A DNA stretch of 64,000 nucleotides, taken from Streptomyces sp. WZ.A104 (GTDB taxonomy: Bacteria > Actinomycetota > Actinomycetes > Streptomycetales > Streptomycetaceae). The DNA is taken from positions 1 to 64,000 of the forward strand of contig NZ_NWVL01000003.1 in assembly GCF_002382885.1 (NCBI RefSeq), in the 5' to 3' direction. Positions within the stretch are counted from its first letter, which is position 1. The number at the start of each line of letters is the position of its first letter. Made by a program: the position numbers and the translations under genes. Below the pieces are notes generated by a model that saw only the letters and a list, made by a program, of their open reading frames with translations, did no database searches and had not been told where the DNA came from. Positions 10,601 through 19,273 of this stretch are shown here, piece by piece.

Positions 10601-11968
10601 TCACAGCCCGAGTCGGCGCGACAGGTCGGAGCGGAACGCCCCCGTCGGGTCCAGCGCCTCCCGCAGCTCCCGGAACTCCGCCAGCCGCGGGTACATCGCG
10701 GCCGCGGTCTCCGGCCGCATCCGGGAATCGGCCGCCAGGCAGACCCGGCCCCCGGCGGCCGCCACCTCCTCGTCGAGCCCGTCCAGGAGGCGGGCGAGCG
10801 AGGGCAGGGCGGCGGGCAGATCGAGGGCGAGCGTCCAGCCGGGCGCGGGGAACGACAACAGACCCGGGTCCGCCGCCCCGAACCGCTGGAGCACCGCCCG
10901 CAGCGCGGGGGCCCGGTGCGCCGCGATCCGGCGCACCACCCGGTGCAGGGTCTCCTCCTGCCCATACCCGACCACGAACCGGTAGCGCACCAGGCCGCCC
11001 CGGGCGTGCAGCCGGTTGACGCCCGGGAGTGCGTCCAGGGCGTGGAAGAAGGCCGGGACCGGCCGCGGCTCCCCGGTCCGCGCGCGGGGCGCACTTCGGT
11101 AGCGGACCTCGTTGTAGAGGGCGGCGGAGGCGCGGCCGAGCGGTCCGTCGGGCAGCGACAGCAGACCGGCGGCCGGGAGCCCTCGGCCCCCCGCCGTGCC
11201 CGTGCGCGGGGCACGCAGAATGCGCCGGTCGTGCGCCGGGCGCACAAGCGGGGGTGCGTGCTCCCCTCGGGTGATGATTCCGCGCCCCGTCGCCCGGCCC
11301 CGGGCCAGCAGATCGACCCAGGCGGAGGCGTACGGCAGCCGGTCGCCGCCCGCCGTGAAGCGGGCCAGCAGGTCATCCAGGTCGTCGGCGCGCTCGGTGG
11401 AGACGGACATCAGCGAAGAGGCGACACGCCGGAGGCGGAGCGTGGCCGAGAGGATCACCCCGGTCAGCCCGAGGCCCCCGGCGGTCGCGTCGAAGAAGGC
11501 GGTGCCCGGCAGCACCGTACGCACCTCGCCGTCGGCGGTGAGCAGCTCCAGGGCACTGACGTGCCGGGCGAAGGAACCGGCCTCCCGGTGGTTGCGGCCG
11601 TGCACGTCGGAGCCGAACGCCCCGCCCACCGTGACCCTGCCGGTCTCCGGCAGCACCGGCGGGAACCAGCCGAGCGGCAGCAGCACCCGCAGCAGCCGGT
11701 CCAGGCGCACCCCCGCCTCGCAGCGCACGGTCCCGGCGACCGGGTCGACCGCGCCGATCCGGGCCAGGCCCGTCATGTCGAGCACCGAACCGCCCGCGTT
11801 CTGCGCCGCGTCGCCGGGCGCCCGGCCGAGCCCGCGCGCGATGGCGCCCCGGGGGCCCCGGCCGCGGACGACGGTCGCCGCCTCCTCGTACGTACGCGGG
11901 CGGAACCGCACGGCGGTCGTCGGGGCGGTGCGGCCCCAGCCGGTCAAGGACACCGTGTCGACGGACAT
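10601..11968 (-). CDS. DprE1-like FAD-binding oxidoreductase
   Basis: 455 aa, VAO/PCMH-type flavoprotein with N-terminal FAD domain (RGLGRAPGDAAQNAGG; GGAFGSDVHGRNH) and a DprE1-like cap/C-terminal domain (LLSFPAPGWTLALDL, ADSRMRPETAAAMYPRL). In mycobacteria DprE1 oxidises decaprenylphosphoryl-ribose. By recalled alignment, mycobacterial Cys387 corresponds to Ala381 and the active-site Lys418 to Ala413 here. The ATG at 11968 gives the expected N-terminus. The gene is followed after 110 bases by the DprE2-like gene, forming the usual two-gene unit, and is divergent from the BrkB-like gene across a region dense in TCACC/GGTGA half-sites. Confidence 0.85.
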   Translation of the reverse strand: MSVDTVSLTGWGRTAPTTAVRFRPRTYEEAATVVRGRGPRGAIARGLGRAPGDAAQNAGGSVLDMTGLARIGAVDPVAGTVRCEAGVRLDRLLRVLLPLGWFPPVLPETGRVTVGGAFGSDVHGRNHREAGSFARHVSALELLTADGEVRTVLPGTAFFDATAGGLGLTGVILSATLRLRRVASSLMSVSTERADDLDDLLARFTAGGDRLPYASAWVDLLARGRATGRGIITRGEHAPPLVRPAHDRRILRAPRTGTAGGRGLPAAGLLSLPDGPLGRASAALYNEVRYRSAPRARTGEPRPVPAFFHALDALPGVNRLHARGGLVRYRFVVGYGQEETLHRVVRRIAAHRAPALRAVLQRFGAADPGLLSFPAPGWTLALDLPAALPSLARLLDGLDEEVAAAGGRVCLAADSRMRPETAAAMYPRLAEFRELREALDPTGAFRSDLSRRLGL

Positions 11969-12009
11969 GGGGGTGACCGTATCGTCCGGTAAACCCCATT
12001 CGAGGCATT

Positions 12010-12071
12010 GGTGAATTCGCTCACCGGAACGGGTGATGCTCACCGGAACGGGTGATGGAGGGAGTGTCACC
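12010..12071. promoter_or_regulatory. Cluster of TCACC/GGTGA half-sites in the divergent dprE1-like/BrkB region
   Basis: Half-sites alternate in orientation: GGTGA at 12010, TCACC at 12021, GGTGA at 12032, TCACC at 12040, GGTGA at 12051 and TCACC at 12067. Part of this is a perfect 19-bp tandem duplication (12019-12037 and 12038-12056), each unit containing TCACC-N6-GGTGA. The position, 42-100 bases before the start at 11968 and 89-150 bases before 12160, suits an operator. Confidence 0.5.
12019..12056. repeat. Perfect tandem repeat, 2 x 19 bp
   Basis: Two identical adjacent copies of GCTCACCGGAACGGGTGAT. The 19-bp period places both copies on roughly the same face of the helix. Confidence 0.9.
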
Positions 12072-12159
12072 CCCGCGTGCCGGGGAACTCCCCCACCCGT
12101 CGGGAAGAGTCCAGGGCGGGCCGCTGGTGTTCCGGGCCCAGGAGGGTACGCGGTAGGTC

Positions 12160-13092
12160 ATGGACTGGCTCAAGAAACTCCCGGTCATCGGGCCCCTGGT
12201 CACCCGGCTGATGGAGACGCACGCGTGGCGTTCCTACGAGACGCTGGACCGGGTCCACTGGGCCAGGCTGGCGGCGGCGATCACCTTCATCAGCTTTCTG
12301 GCCCTCTTCCCGCTGATCGCGGTCGGCGCGGCGATCGCCGCCGCGCTGCTGAGCGACAAGCAGCTCGCCACCATCAAGGACAAGCTCGCCGAGCAGGTGC
12401 CCGGCATCTCCGACCAGCTGGGCATCGACGGTCTGGTCGCCAACGCGGGCACGGTCGGTCTGGTGGCCGGTGCGCTGCTGCTGTTCACCGGTGTCGGCTG
12501 GGTCGGCTCGATGCGGGAGTGCCTGCGCGCGGTCTGGGAGCTGGACGACGTCCAGGAGGCCAACCCGGTCGTCGCCAAGCTGAAGGACACGGTGCTGCTG
12601 GTCGGCCTCGGCGGCGCGGCGCTCGCCACCCTGGCGGTCTCCACGGTCGGCTCGACGGCCGTCGGCTGGACCGCCGACCAGCTCGGCATCTCCGGGGGAG
12701 GGGCGGGCGGCGTGCTGCTCCGGGTGGCGGCCCTGGCGGTCGCGGTCGTCGCCGACTTCCTGCTGATGCTCTACCTGCTGACGCTGCTGCCCGGGGTCCA
12801 GCCGCCCCGGCGGCGGCTGGTGGTCGCGGCGCTGCTCGGCGCGGCCGGCTTCGAACTGCTCAAGCTGTTGCTCGGCAGCTATATGAAGGGCGTCGCGGGC
12901 AAGAGCATGTACGGCGCGTTCGGCGTCCCGATCGCGCTGCTCCTGTGGATCAACTTCACCGCCAAGCTGCTGCTTTTCTGCGCCGCCTGGACGGCGACCG
13001 GCAGCAAGGGCGGGAGCGAGGGGGAGGGCGAGAGAGAGGACGATGGCCGTCGCGAGGAGCCGGAGCCCGGAGGCTCGACCCGAGCGGCCTGA
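12160..13092 (+). CDS. YihY/BrkB family inner-membrane protein
   Basis: 310 aa polytopic protein (about six membrane segments) of the YihY/virulence factor BrkB family, once misassigned as RNase BN. The N-terminus MDWLKKLPVIGPLVTRLMET is typical of actinobacterial members, and the last membrane stretch contains GVPIALLLWINFTAKLLLFCAAW. The charged Glu/Arg-rich tail is cytoplasmic. The role is unknown; a transporter or lipid-related function is often suggested. The start is supported by AGGAGGG, and the gene is divergent from the DprE1-like gene. Confidence 0.85.
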   Translation: MDWLKKLPVIGPLVTRLMETHAWRSYETLDRVHWARLAAAITFISFLALFPLIAVGAAIAAALLSDKQLATIKDKLAEQVPGISDQLGIDGLVANAGTVGLVAGALLLFTGVGWVGSMRECLRAVWELDDVQEANPVVAKLKDTVLLVGLGGAALATLAVSTVGSTAVGWTADQLGISGGGAGGVLLRVAALAVAVVADFLLMLYLLTLLPGVQPPRRRLVVAALLGAAGFELLKLLLGSYMKGVAGKSMYGAFGVPIALLLWINFTAKLLLFCAAWTATGSKGGSEGEGEREDDGRREEPEPGGSTRAA

Positions 13093-13099
13093 GCGACAG

Positions 13100-13139
13100 C
13101 CCGGCCGGGCCGTCCCACACGGGGCGGCCCGGCCCGGGC
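13100..13139. terminator. Hairpin between convergent genes
   Basis: A GC-rich inverted repeat, CCCGGCCGGGCC on the left and GGCCCGGCCCGGG on the right around a CACAC loop region, with one bulge. It lies between the stops at 13092 and 13141 and would serve both genes. Confidence 0.75.
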
Positions 13140-13140
13140 G

Positions 13141-14391
13141 TCAGCGGCGGGGCAGCCGCAGCGGCCAGCGCCGGTTGACCAGGAACACCCCGCCCGCCAG
13201 GACCACCAGCACTCCGCCGACGACCGCCAGGGCGATCCCGACGCCGCTGGAGCCGCCGGCCGCCGACGCGTGCGCGGCCTCCGCCTGGCCCCCGGAGCCC
13301 TGGTCCGCCCCGGCGGCGGGCTGCGCGCCCTTGCCGCCGGTCGTGGTCCCGCTCCCGGTGTCGATGGACTTCGGGGGCACGAGCTCGCCGACCGGGGTCA
13401 CCTTGCCGCTCGCGGCGAAGCCCCAGTCGAGCAGCTTCGCGGCCTCCTTGTAGACGGCGTGGCTCTCCTCCTGCGACGGGTTCATGACCGTCACCAGGAG
13501 CACCCTGCCATTGCGCTCGGCGATGCCGGTGAAGGTGTTGCCCGCGTGGGTGGTGTAGCCGTTCTTGACGCCCGCGATGCCCTTGTACGGGTCCACGCCG
13601 ATGCCCCCGGTGATCAGCCGGTTGGTGTTCTGGATCTCGAAGGTCTCGCGCTTCTTCCCCTTCTTCTTCTCGCCGGGGAAGTCGGCCGACGCCGTCGCCG
13701 CGTACTCGCGGAAGTCCTTCTTCTGCATCCCGCTGCGCGCGATCAGGGTCAGGTCGTAGGCGCTGGAGACCTGGCCGGGCGCGTCGTACCCGTCCGGTGA
13801 GACCACCTTGGTGTCCAGCGCCTGGAGCTCCTCGGCGTGCTTCTGCATGGCGGACACCGTCTGGGGCATGCCGCCGTACATCTGCGCCAGCACGTGCACA
13901 GCGTCGTTGCCCGAGCGCAGGAAGACACCCAGCCACAGGTCGTGGACCGTATAGGTGTGGTCCTCCTTGATCCCGACGAGGCTGCTGCCCTCACCCACCG
14001 CCGCCAGGTCACTGTCCGTCACCTTGTGGGTCAGGGTGGTGGGCTGGAGCGCCGGAAGGAGCGTGTCGGCGAACAGCATCTTCATCGTGGAGGCGGGCGG
14101 CAGCCGCCAGTGGGCGTTGTGCGCCGCCAGCACGTCCCCCTTCTCCGCGTCCGCCACGATCCACGACCGGCCGGTCAGCCCCTTGGGCAGCACCGGCGCA
14201 CCCGGGCCCAGGGCGACCTGGGTACCGGGCTTGCCGAGCCGCTCGCCGCCGAGGCTCGACATCGTGCCCGGCGGCTTGGGCTGCTTGTCGTCACTCTTGT
14301 CCTTGTCGGCCGCCGAGGCGGGACTGAGGACCAAACCGGACAGCAGAACGGCGGAGGTGACCGTCAGGGCGATCTTTTTCAGAGCAGGCAC
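13141..14391 (-). CDS. D-alanyl-D-alanine carboxypeptidase (S11 family)
   Basis: 416 aa low-molecular-weight PBP that trims the terminal D-Ala of peptidoglycan stem peptides outside the membrane. There is a signal peptide at the N-terminus (cleavage after SPASA). Active-site motifs are S101-T-M-K104, S160-G-N162 and K276-N-G. A Lys/Ala/Gly-rich linker and a C-terminal membrane helix followed by NRRWPLRLPRR anchor it, as in DacA-type enzymes. The start is a GTG at 14391 with a weak Shine-Dalgarno; no better start precedes the signal peptide. Confidence 0.93.
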   Translation of the reverse strand: MPALKKIALTVTSAVLLSGLVLSPASAADKDKSDDKQPKPPGTMSSLGGERLGKPGTQVALGPGAPVLPKGLTGRSWIVADAEKGDVLAAHNAHWRLPPASTMKMLFADTLLPALQPTTLTHKVTDSDLAAVGEGSSLVGIKEDHTYTVHDLWLGVFLRSGNDAVHVLAQMYGGMPQTVSAMQKHAEELQALDTKVVSPDGYDAPGQVSSAYDLTLIARSGMQKKDFREYAATASADFPGEKKKGKKRETFEIQNTNRLITGGIGVDPYKGIAGVKNGYTTHAGNTFTGIAERNGRVLLVTVMNPSQEESHAVYKEAAKLLDWGFAASGKVTPVGELVPPKSIDTGSGTTTGGKGAQPAAGADQGSGGQAEAAHASAAGGSSGVGIALAVVGGVLVVLAGGVFLVNRRWPLRLPRR

Positions 14392-14524
14392 GGTCGGAAA
14401 CGTACAGGGCGAAGATGTGGATGCGGACCCGGAGCGGCTGACCCGCCGCAGGGACCGCCGGGACGGCCGTGTCCGGACACCACCCCGGGCGAGGGTGCCG
14501 GAGGGCAGCGGCGATACTGGACCC

Positions 14525-14788
14525 ATGAAGCTCAGCCGCCCCGCCTCCTGGTTCCTGCTCGTGTTCGGGGTGTGGAGCTGGTTCATCTGGATCACTTTCG
14601 TCAAGAACCTGTGGCAGGACGGCAGCGGGCTCGCCTTCGACGACGCGGGCGAACCGACCGGGTACTTCTGGGTGCACCTGCTGCTCGCCATCACGTCCTT
14701 TCTTCTGGGGACGGCGGTCGGCGCGATCGGGTTGCGTGGTGTCCGGGCATTGCGCGACGAGCGCACTGACGAGGACGAGAAGGCGTAG
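14525..14788 (+). CDS. Small two-TM membrane protein (SCO4848 family)
   Basis: 87 aa with two hydrophobic helices: residues about 8-25 (WFLLVFGVWSWFIWITFV) and about 50-70 (LLAITSFLLGTAVGAIGL). It ends in a charged tail. From memory this is the Streptomyces SCO4848 family of membrane proteins, of unknown function, always found next to the carboxypeptidase and the metallophosphoesterase. The start codon lies 134 bases from the divergent carboxypeptidase start, so the two share a promoter region. It ends 10 bases before the phosphoesterase gene, indicating an operon. Confidence 0.8.
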   Translation: MKLSRPASWFLLVFGVWSWFIWITFVKNLWQDGSGLAFDDAGEPTGYFWVHLLLAITSFLLGTAVGAIGLRGVRALRDERTDEDEKA

Positions 14789-14798
14789 GTAGGCACGG

Positions 14799-16193
14799 AT
14801 GGCAGCAGTGGTGTTCGCGCTCGTGGCGCTCGTGGTGCTGGCGCTGCTCGCCGCCGTGCACCGCTATGTGTGGCGCCGCTTCGTCGGCGACACGACCGCC
14901 CCCGGCAGCACGATGCGCAAGGCTGGCACGGCCGCCGCGTTCGTGCTGCCGCTGCTGAGTGTCGGAGCCATGACCTCCGGCCGGATCGGCGCGCCCTTCT
15001 GGCTCCAGCAGGTGCTGGCCTGGCCGGGCTTCCTGTGGCTGGCCTGCCTGCTGTACCTGACGCTGGCGCTGTTCGTGGGCGAGCTCGTGCGTCCGGTGCT
15101 CCTGAGAGTCCTCGCGCGGCGCGACAAGGCGGCGGCGCAGCCGGTCACCGAGCGTCCGGCGCCCGAAATCGGAAGACCTTCCGGGACCACTGCCGAGGTC
15201 CCGGGTGAGACCCGCCCCCGTACGGAAGAGCTCGTTCCGGTCGCCTCCGTCGGCGCCCCCACCTCATCGGAAGCCTCCGTACGTACGACCCCGGAGACCG
15301 CACCGGAACCGGAAGCCAAACCGGAACGGGTACCGGAATCGGAACCGGAGCGCCCGGCGGCCCCCGGCCCGTCCCGCCGTCTCTTCGTCTCCCGGGTCGT
15401 CGGCGGCGCGGCGGCCGCCGCCGGGCTCGCCACCGTCGGGTACGGGACCCACAACGTGCTGCGCGGGCCGAGCGTCAAGCGGATCTCCGTGCCGCTGGCC
15501 AGACTGCCCCGCGCCGCCCACGGCTTCCGCATCGCCGTGGTCAGCGACATCCACATCGGCCCGATCCTCGGCCGCGCCCACACCCGTCGCATCGTCGACA
15601 CGATCAACGCGACCTCGCCCGATCTGGTCGCCGTCGTCGGGGACCTCGTCGACGGGTCCGTGGCGGACCTGGGCTCCGCCGCCGAACCGCTGTCCGCCCT
15701 GCGGGCCCGGCACGGAAGCTACTTCGTCACCGGCAACCACGAGTACTTCTCCGGCGCCGAGCAGTGGGTCGACCACGTCCGCGAACTGGGGCTGATCCCG
15801 CTGGAGAACGCCCGCGTCGAGATCGACGGCTTCGATCTCGCCGGGGTCAACGACGTGGCGGGCGAGACCGAGGGCCAGGGCCCCGACTTCGTCCGTGCGC
15901 TGGGCGACCGGGACCGCGCCCGGGCCGCCGTCCTCCTCGCCCACCAGCCGGTCGTCATCCACGACGCCGTCGAGCACGGCGTCGACCTCCAGCTCTCCGG
16001 CCATACCCACGGCGGCCAGCTCTGGCCCGGCAACTACCTCGCCGAGCTGGCCAACCCCACCGTCGCCGGGCTCGAACGCTACGGGGACACCCAGCTCTTC
16101 GTCTCGCGCGGCGCGGGCGCCTGGGGGCCGCCGGTCCGGGTCGGCGCCCCGGCCGACATCACCGTCGTGGAGCTCGCTTCCCGCCAGGCGTAG
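14799..16193 (+). CDS. Membrane-anchored calcineurin-like metallophosphoesterase
   Basis: 464 aa. The N-terminus has three or four membrane helices, then a Pro/Glu-rich linker (repeats of EPE/KPE), a hydrophobic segment after SRRLFVSRV, and a metallophosphoesterase domain. Metal ligands are visible: D250-x-H252 (SDIHIG), GDLVD, N313-H314 (GNHE), AHQP and H402-x-H404 (SGHTHGG). It resembles YkuE/YaeI-like phosphohydrolases that act on lipids or nucleotides at the outer membrane face; the substrate is unknown. The ATG at 14799 is 10 bases behind the small membrane protein gene. Confidence 0.9.
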   Translation: MAAVVFALVALVVLALLAAVHRYVWRRFVGDTTAPGSTMRKAGTAAAFVLPLLSVGAMTSGRIGAPFWLQQVLAWPGFLWLACLLYLTLALFVGELVRPVLLRVLARRDKAAAQPVTERPAPEIGRPSGTTAEVPGETRPRTEELVPVASVGAPTSSEASVRTTPETAPEPEAKPERVPESEPERPAAPGPSRRLFVSRVVGGAAAAAGLATVGYGTHNVLRGPSVKRISVPLARLPRAAHGFRIAVVSDIHIGPILGRAHTRRIVDTINATSPDLVAVVGDLVDGSVADLGSAAEPLSALRARHGSYFVTGNHEYFSGAEQWVDHVRELGLIPLENARVEIDGFDLAGVNDVAGETEGQGPDFVRALGDRDRARAAVLLAHQPVVIHDAVEHGVDLQLSGHTHGGQLWPGNYLAELANPTVAGLERYGDTQLFVSRGAGAWGPPVRVGAPADITVVELASRQA

Positions 16194-16483
16194 ACCGGAC
16201 GCGCTCAGACACGTTGCGGGTGCGATCTCCCGTTCGACGTCCGGATGTCCGACGTCATGAAATCCGCACCGCAGCGTCACCGTCAGCGACGAAGAACCGC
16301 AGGTGGGAGGCGGGAAACGGCCTTTTCGGACAGGGTGCGTCGCAGGTGTCCAACAAAAGGCTGTGAGAGCCCTATTTACTCTTCCAGATGTGAAAATCGT
16401 GTGATTGGGTAAGCGCGAGTGTGCGGCGGTGTGCGTGTCTTGGCGCAACTGCCGAGGTGGGGCTGGTAAGGGAGAGCACGGCA

Positions 16484-18037
16484 ATGCGGTCGGTCCGGGT
16501 ACGGATTCTCGCGATTTTCGCGGTTTTGGTCATCGCAGGCGTCGGCGCCTGGCAACTCCTCCCCTCCGGGGGGGCGAAGTCCGACGCGGTGACGATCGGT
16601 ACATCGGACGAGGTGACATCACTTGACCCGGCCGGCGCCTACGACGCGGGTTCCTGGGCGATCTACAGCAACCTCTACCAGTCGCTGATGACCTTCAAGG
16701 CCGGGGCGGTCACGCCGGAGCCGGACGCCGCCGAGAGCTGCGGCTTCATCGGGCAGAAGCTTCAGACGTACCAGTGCAAGCTCCGCGACGACCTGACGTT
16801 CTCCAACGGCAGGAAGGTCACCGCCGAGGACGTCACGTTCTCCTTCGAGCGGCTGCTGCGGATCAACTCCGACGTCGGCCCGGCAGGGCTGTTCCCGACC
16901 CTCGACACCGTGGTCGCCGAGGGGCGCACGATCACCTTCAACCTGTCCGGGAGGGACGCGACCTTCCCGCAGAAGCTCGCGACCGGCGCCGGGGCGATCG
17001 TCGATTCGACGAAGTACCCCGAGGACAAGCTCCGTACGGGCAACGAGGTCGACGGCTCGGGCCCGTACGCCCTGAAGTCGTACGAGTCGGGCTCGCGCGC
17101 CGAGCTGGTGCCCAACCTGAAGTACAAGGGCGCGCTCAAGAAGACCGGCGAGGCCGTCACCATCCGCTACTACAAGAGCTCCGAAGAGCTCCTGTCCGCG
17201 TGGAACAGCGGCGAGATCGACGTCACCCACCGCCAGCTTCCGCCGGCCCGCCTCTCCGCGCTGAACCCCAACGACCCGGACCTGCGGGTGACCGAGGCGG
17301 ACAGCGCCGAGATCCGCAACATCATCTTCAACGTCCGCGACGACTCGCCGTTCTCGGACAAGCGGGTCCGCCAGGCCGTCGCCGCGATCATCGACCGCGG
17401 GCCGCTGGTCCGGGAGGTCTACCAGAGCACCGTCGAGCCGCTGTACTCGCTGATCCCGCAGGGCTTCATCGGGCACAGCACCCCCTTCTTCGACGCCTAC
17501 CCGTCGTCCGACCCCCAGCGTGCGAAGGAGCTGCTCCAGCAGGCCGGTGTCGAGACGCCGGTGTCGATCAACTTCGCCTACCGGGCGGACGACGCGTACA
17601 CGAAGGAGACCGCCGAACTGCGGCGGCAGCTGGAGAAGGACGGGCTGTTCAAGGTCTCGGTCAAGGCCGTCGAGTGGACGAAGTACCAGAAGGGGTACGC
17701 GGCCGGTGAGTACGACATGTACACCGTCGGCTGGCTCCCCGACTTCCCGGACCCCGACACCTTCAGCCAGCCGCTCGTCGGCACCGGCAACGTCCTGCAC
17801 AGCGGCTACTCCAGCAAGCGCATGGACAAACTGATCGCCGCCACGCAGCAGTTCAGCGACCGCAGCCGGACCGCGAACGACTTCAAGGACATGCAGTCCC
17901 TGGTCGGCGAGGAGGTCCCGCTGCTGCCGCTGTGGCAGAAGAAGGACTACGTCGTCGCGAAGTCCGACGTCGCGGGCTCGCAGTACCTCTCCGACGGCAC
18001 CGGCGTCTGGCGGCTGTGGGAGCTGGGCCGGATCTGA
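16484..18037 (+). CDS. Family 5 (peptide-type) ABC transporter substrate-binding protein
   Basis: 517 aa extracytoplasmic SBP_bac_5 protein. It shows VTIGTSDEVTSLDPAGAYD at the mature N-terminus, YQCKLRDDLTFSNGRKVTAEDV, and a C-terminal block with YTVGWLPDFPDPDTFSQPL. The N-terminal hydrophobic helix carries no lipobox cysteine, so the protein is either secreted or tethered by an uncleaved helix, unlike most Gram-positive binding proteins. No permease or ATPase gene is nearby, so it is an orphan component. The start at 16484 follows GGGAGAG. A 290-base upstream region has an AT-rich stretch near 16360-16410 that may hold the promoter. Confidence 0.9.
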   Translation: MRSVRVRILAIFAVLVIAGVGAWQLLPSGGAKSDAVTIGTSDEVTSLDPAGAYDAGSWAIYSNLYQSLMTFKAGAVTPEPDAAESCGFIGQKLQTYQCKLRDDLTFSNGRKVTAEDVTFSFERLLRINSDVGPAGLFPTLDTVVAEGRTITFNLSGRDATFPQKLATGAGAIVDSTKYPEDKLRTGNEVDGSGPYALKSYESGSRAELVPNLKYKGALKKTGEAVTIRYYKSSEELLSAWNSGEIDVTHRQLPPARLSALNPNDPDLRVTEADSAEIRNIIFNVRDDSPFSDKRVRQAVAAIIDRGPLVREVYQSTVEPLYSLIPQGFIGHSTPFFDAYPSSDPQRAKELLQQAGVETPVSINFAYRADDAYTKETAELRRQLEKDGLFKVSVKAVEWTKYQKGYAAGEYDMYTVGWLPDFPDPDTFSQPLVGTGNVLHSGYSSKRMDKLIAATQQFSDRSRTANDFKDMQSLVGEEVPLLPLWQKKDYVVAKSDVAGSQYLSDGTGVWRLWELGRI

Positions 18038-18078
18038 TCCGACCTGATCTGGGATCTGGCCTGATCCGTCCGATCGGG

Positions 18079-18798
18079 TCAGTCCTCCGACGGCCGGGGC
18101 TTCGCCCCGGCCGTCGCCGCATCCGGCAGGAACTCCACCAGCAGCCCGTGGACCTGCCGCACGAGCGGGCGCAGCACCCGGAACCGGGAGAGTGCGATCG
18201 CCCGTGCGGCGATCGGCGCGGTGCGCTCGACGAGCCGGCGGCTGCGCTCGGTGCCCTCCGAGCGGTCGTACACCCAGAACAGCACCAGCCCCATCTGCAT
18301 CAGCCACATCAACTGCGGCAGCAGCGGGGCGAGTTCCGGGTCGCTCTTGACGTCCGCCCCGGCGATGCAGCGCTCGTGGATGGAGATCGCCGCGTCGCGG
18401 GCGGCCGCCGAGTCCTCGGAGAACGGGGAGAGCGGGCTGTCCGGGTCGGCCGCGTTCTTGAAGAACTGGGCGGCGAACCGGTGGTACGGCTCCGCCACGT
18501 CCAGCCAGCCGAGCAGCACCCCCCGGATGCGTACGGTCAGATCCTTGTCGCCCTCCAGCACGGGCCCGATCGCCGCGGCGTGTTCGGCGGCGATCCGGTC
18601 GTAGAAGCCCTGGACCAGGTGCTCCTTGGAGGAGAAGTAGTAATACGCGTTCCCGACCGAGACGCCCGCCTCCTGGGCGATGGCCCGCATGGTGGTCCGG
18701 TCGTAGCCGCGCTCGGCGAAGAGCCGGAGCGCCGTCTCAAGGATCAGCGTGCGGGTCTGCTCGCTCTTCGCGGCCTTGGCCGGCCTGTTCTCCTGCAC
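18079..18798 (-). CDS. TetR/AcrR family transcriptional regulator
   Basis: 239 aa. The N-terminal HTH covers about residues 10-60 (LFAERGYDRTTMRAIAQEAG, VGNAYYYFSSKEHLVQGFY); the ligand domain is not assignable. The start is a GTG at 18798 with GGAAGAG upstream. It is the last gene of a three-gene leftward unit (membrane protein, DCC protein, regulator), 31 bases after the DCC stop. Two palindromes with the same TTGAAC-N2-GTTCAA core flank the operon start, so autoregulation through them is likely. Confidence 0.88.
   Translation of the reverse strand: MQENRPAKAAKSEQTRTLILETALRLFAERGYDRTTMRAIAQEAGVSVGNAYYYFSSKEHLVQGFYDRIAAEHAAAIGPVLEGDKDLTVRIRGVLLGWLDVAEPYHRFAAQFFKNAADPDSPLSPFSEDSAAARDAAISIHERCIAGADVKSDPELAPLLPQLMWLMQMGLVLFWVYDRSEGTERSRRLVERTAPIAARAIALSRFRVLRPLVRQVHGLLVEFLPDAATAGAKPRPSED
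18088..18116. terminator. Hairpin in the 3' end of the TetR gene
   Basis: A perfect 13-bp stem (CGACGGCCGGGGC and its complement) with a TTC loop. It is 51 bases downstream of the solute-binding-protein stop and inside the final codons of the convergent TetR gene, so it can end transcription from the left-hand gene. Confidence 0.75.
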
Positions 18799-18829
18799 GT
18801 TCTTCTCTTCCTTCACCACGGGCACCAGG

Positions 18830-19273
18830 TTAACGGTGGGCCCCGTGCCGCCCGGTCGGCACGGGGCACCCCGCACCCTGGGGCGCGCAGCGCGGGGCCG
18901 CCATCGAGCGGTAGCGGGCGGCGGCCAGCACGGTGCCCCGGGCGAACGGCCGCCCCGCCGGGGTGGTCAGCCAGTGGGCCCTGGAGCGGTACTTGGCGAG
19001 TGCCCAGAGGCAGACGATCCAGGCGGAGGTCTCCCGGTAGACCTGGCCCAGATCGCCGACCACGGTGATCTCGGCGAGCGTCGCCGTGTGGTCCAGCTCC
19101 GGGAACCGCCGCCGGGCCTCGGCCGATCCGGCCGGTACGAGATCCAGCGGGACGAGCTGCCGCTGCCGCTGGAGCCAGTGGCGCAGGTGGACGCAGAGCG
19201 GGCACTGAGCGTCGTAGAGCACGGTGAGTCGGCGGACCGGGGCGCAGGGCGCGGTGGCGGTCACCGGACTCAC
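18830..19273 (-). CDS. DCC family thiol-disulfide oxidoreductase-like protein
   Basis: 147 aa. It carries the family-defining DxxCxxC motif (LYDAQCPLC), here within VLYDAQCPLCVHLRHWLQR, and downstream ITVVGDLGQVYRETSAWI. DCC proteins are thioredoxin-like and are presumed to handle disulfides. The start is a GTG whose last bases overlap the TGA of the membrane protein gene (GTGA), so translation is coupled. It probably acts with that membrane protein, which may supply the membrane context. Confidence 0.85.
   Translation of the reverse strand: MSPVTATAPCAPVRRLTVLYDAQCPLCVHLRHWLQRQRQLVPLDLVPAGSAEARRRFPELDHTATLAEITVVGDLGQVYRETSAWIVCLWALAKYRSRAHWLTTPAGRPFARGTVLAAARYRSMAAPRCAPQGAGCPVPTGRHGAHR

Noticed and set aside
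14392..14796. N-terminal extension of about 135 residues of the D,D-carboxypeptidase frame
   Set aside because: It would overlap the small SCO4848-type gene and put a signal peptide in the middle of the protein; the GTG at 14391 places the signal peptide at the N-terminus.
16619..18307. A 562-residue open frame antisense to the solute-binding protein gene
   Set aside because: Composition is typical of antisense shadow frames (Val, Gly, Arg, Asp rich without motifs), and the sense gene has clear family similarity.
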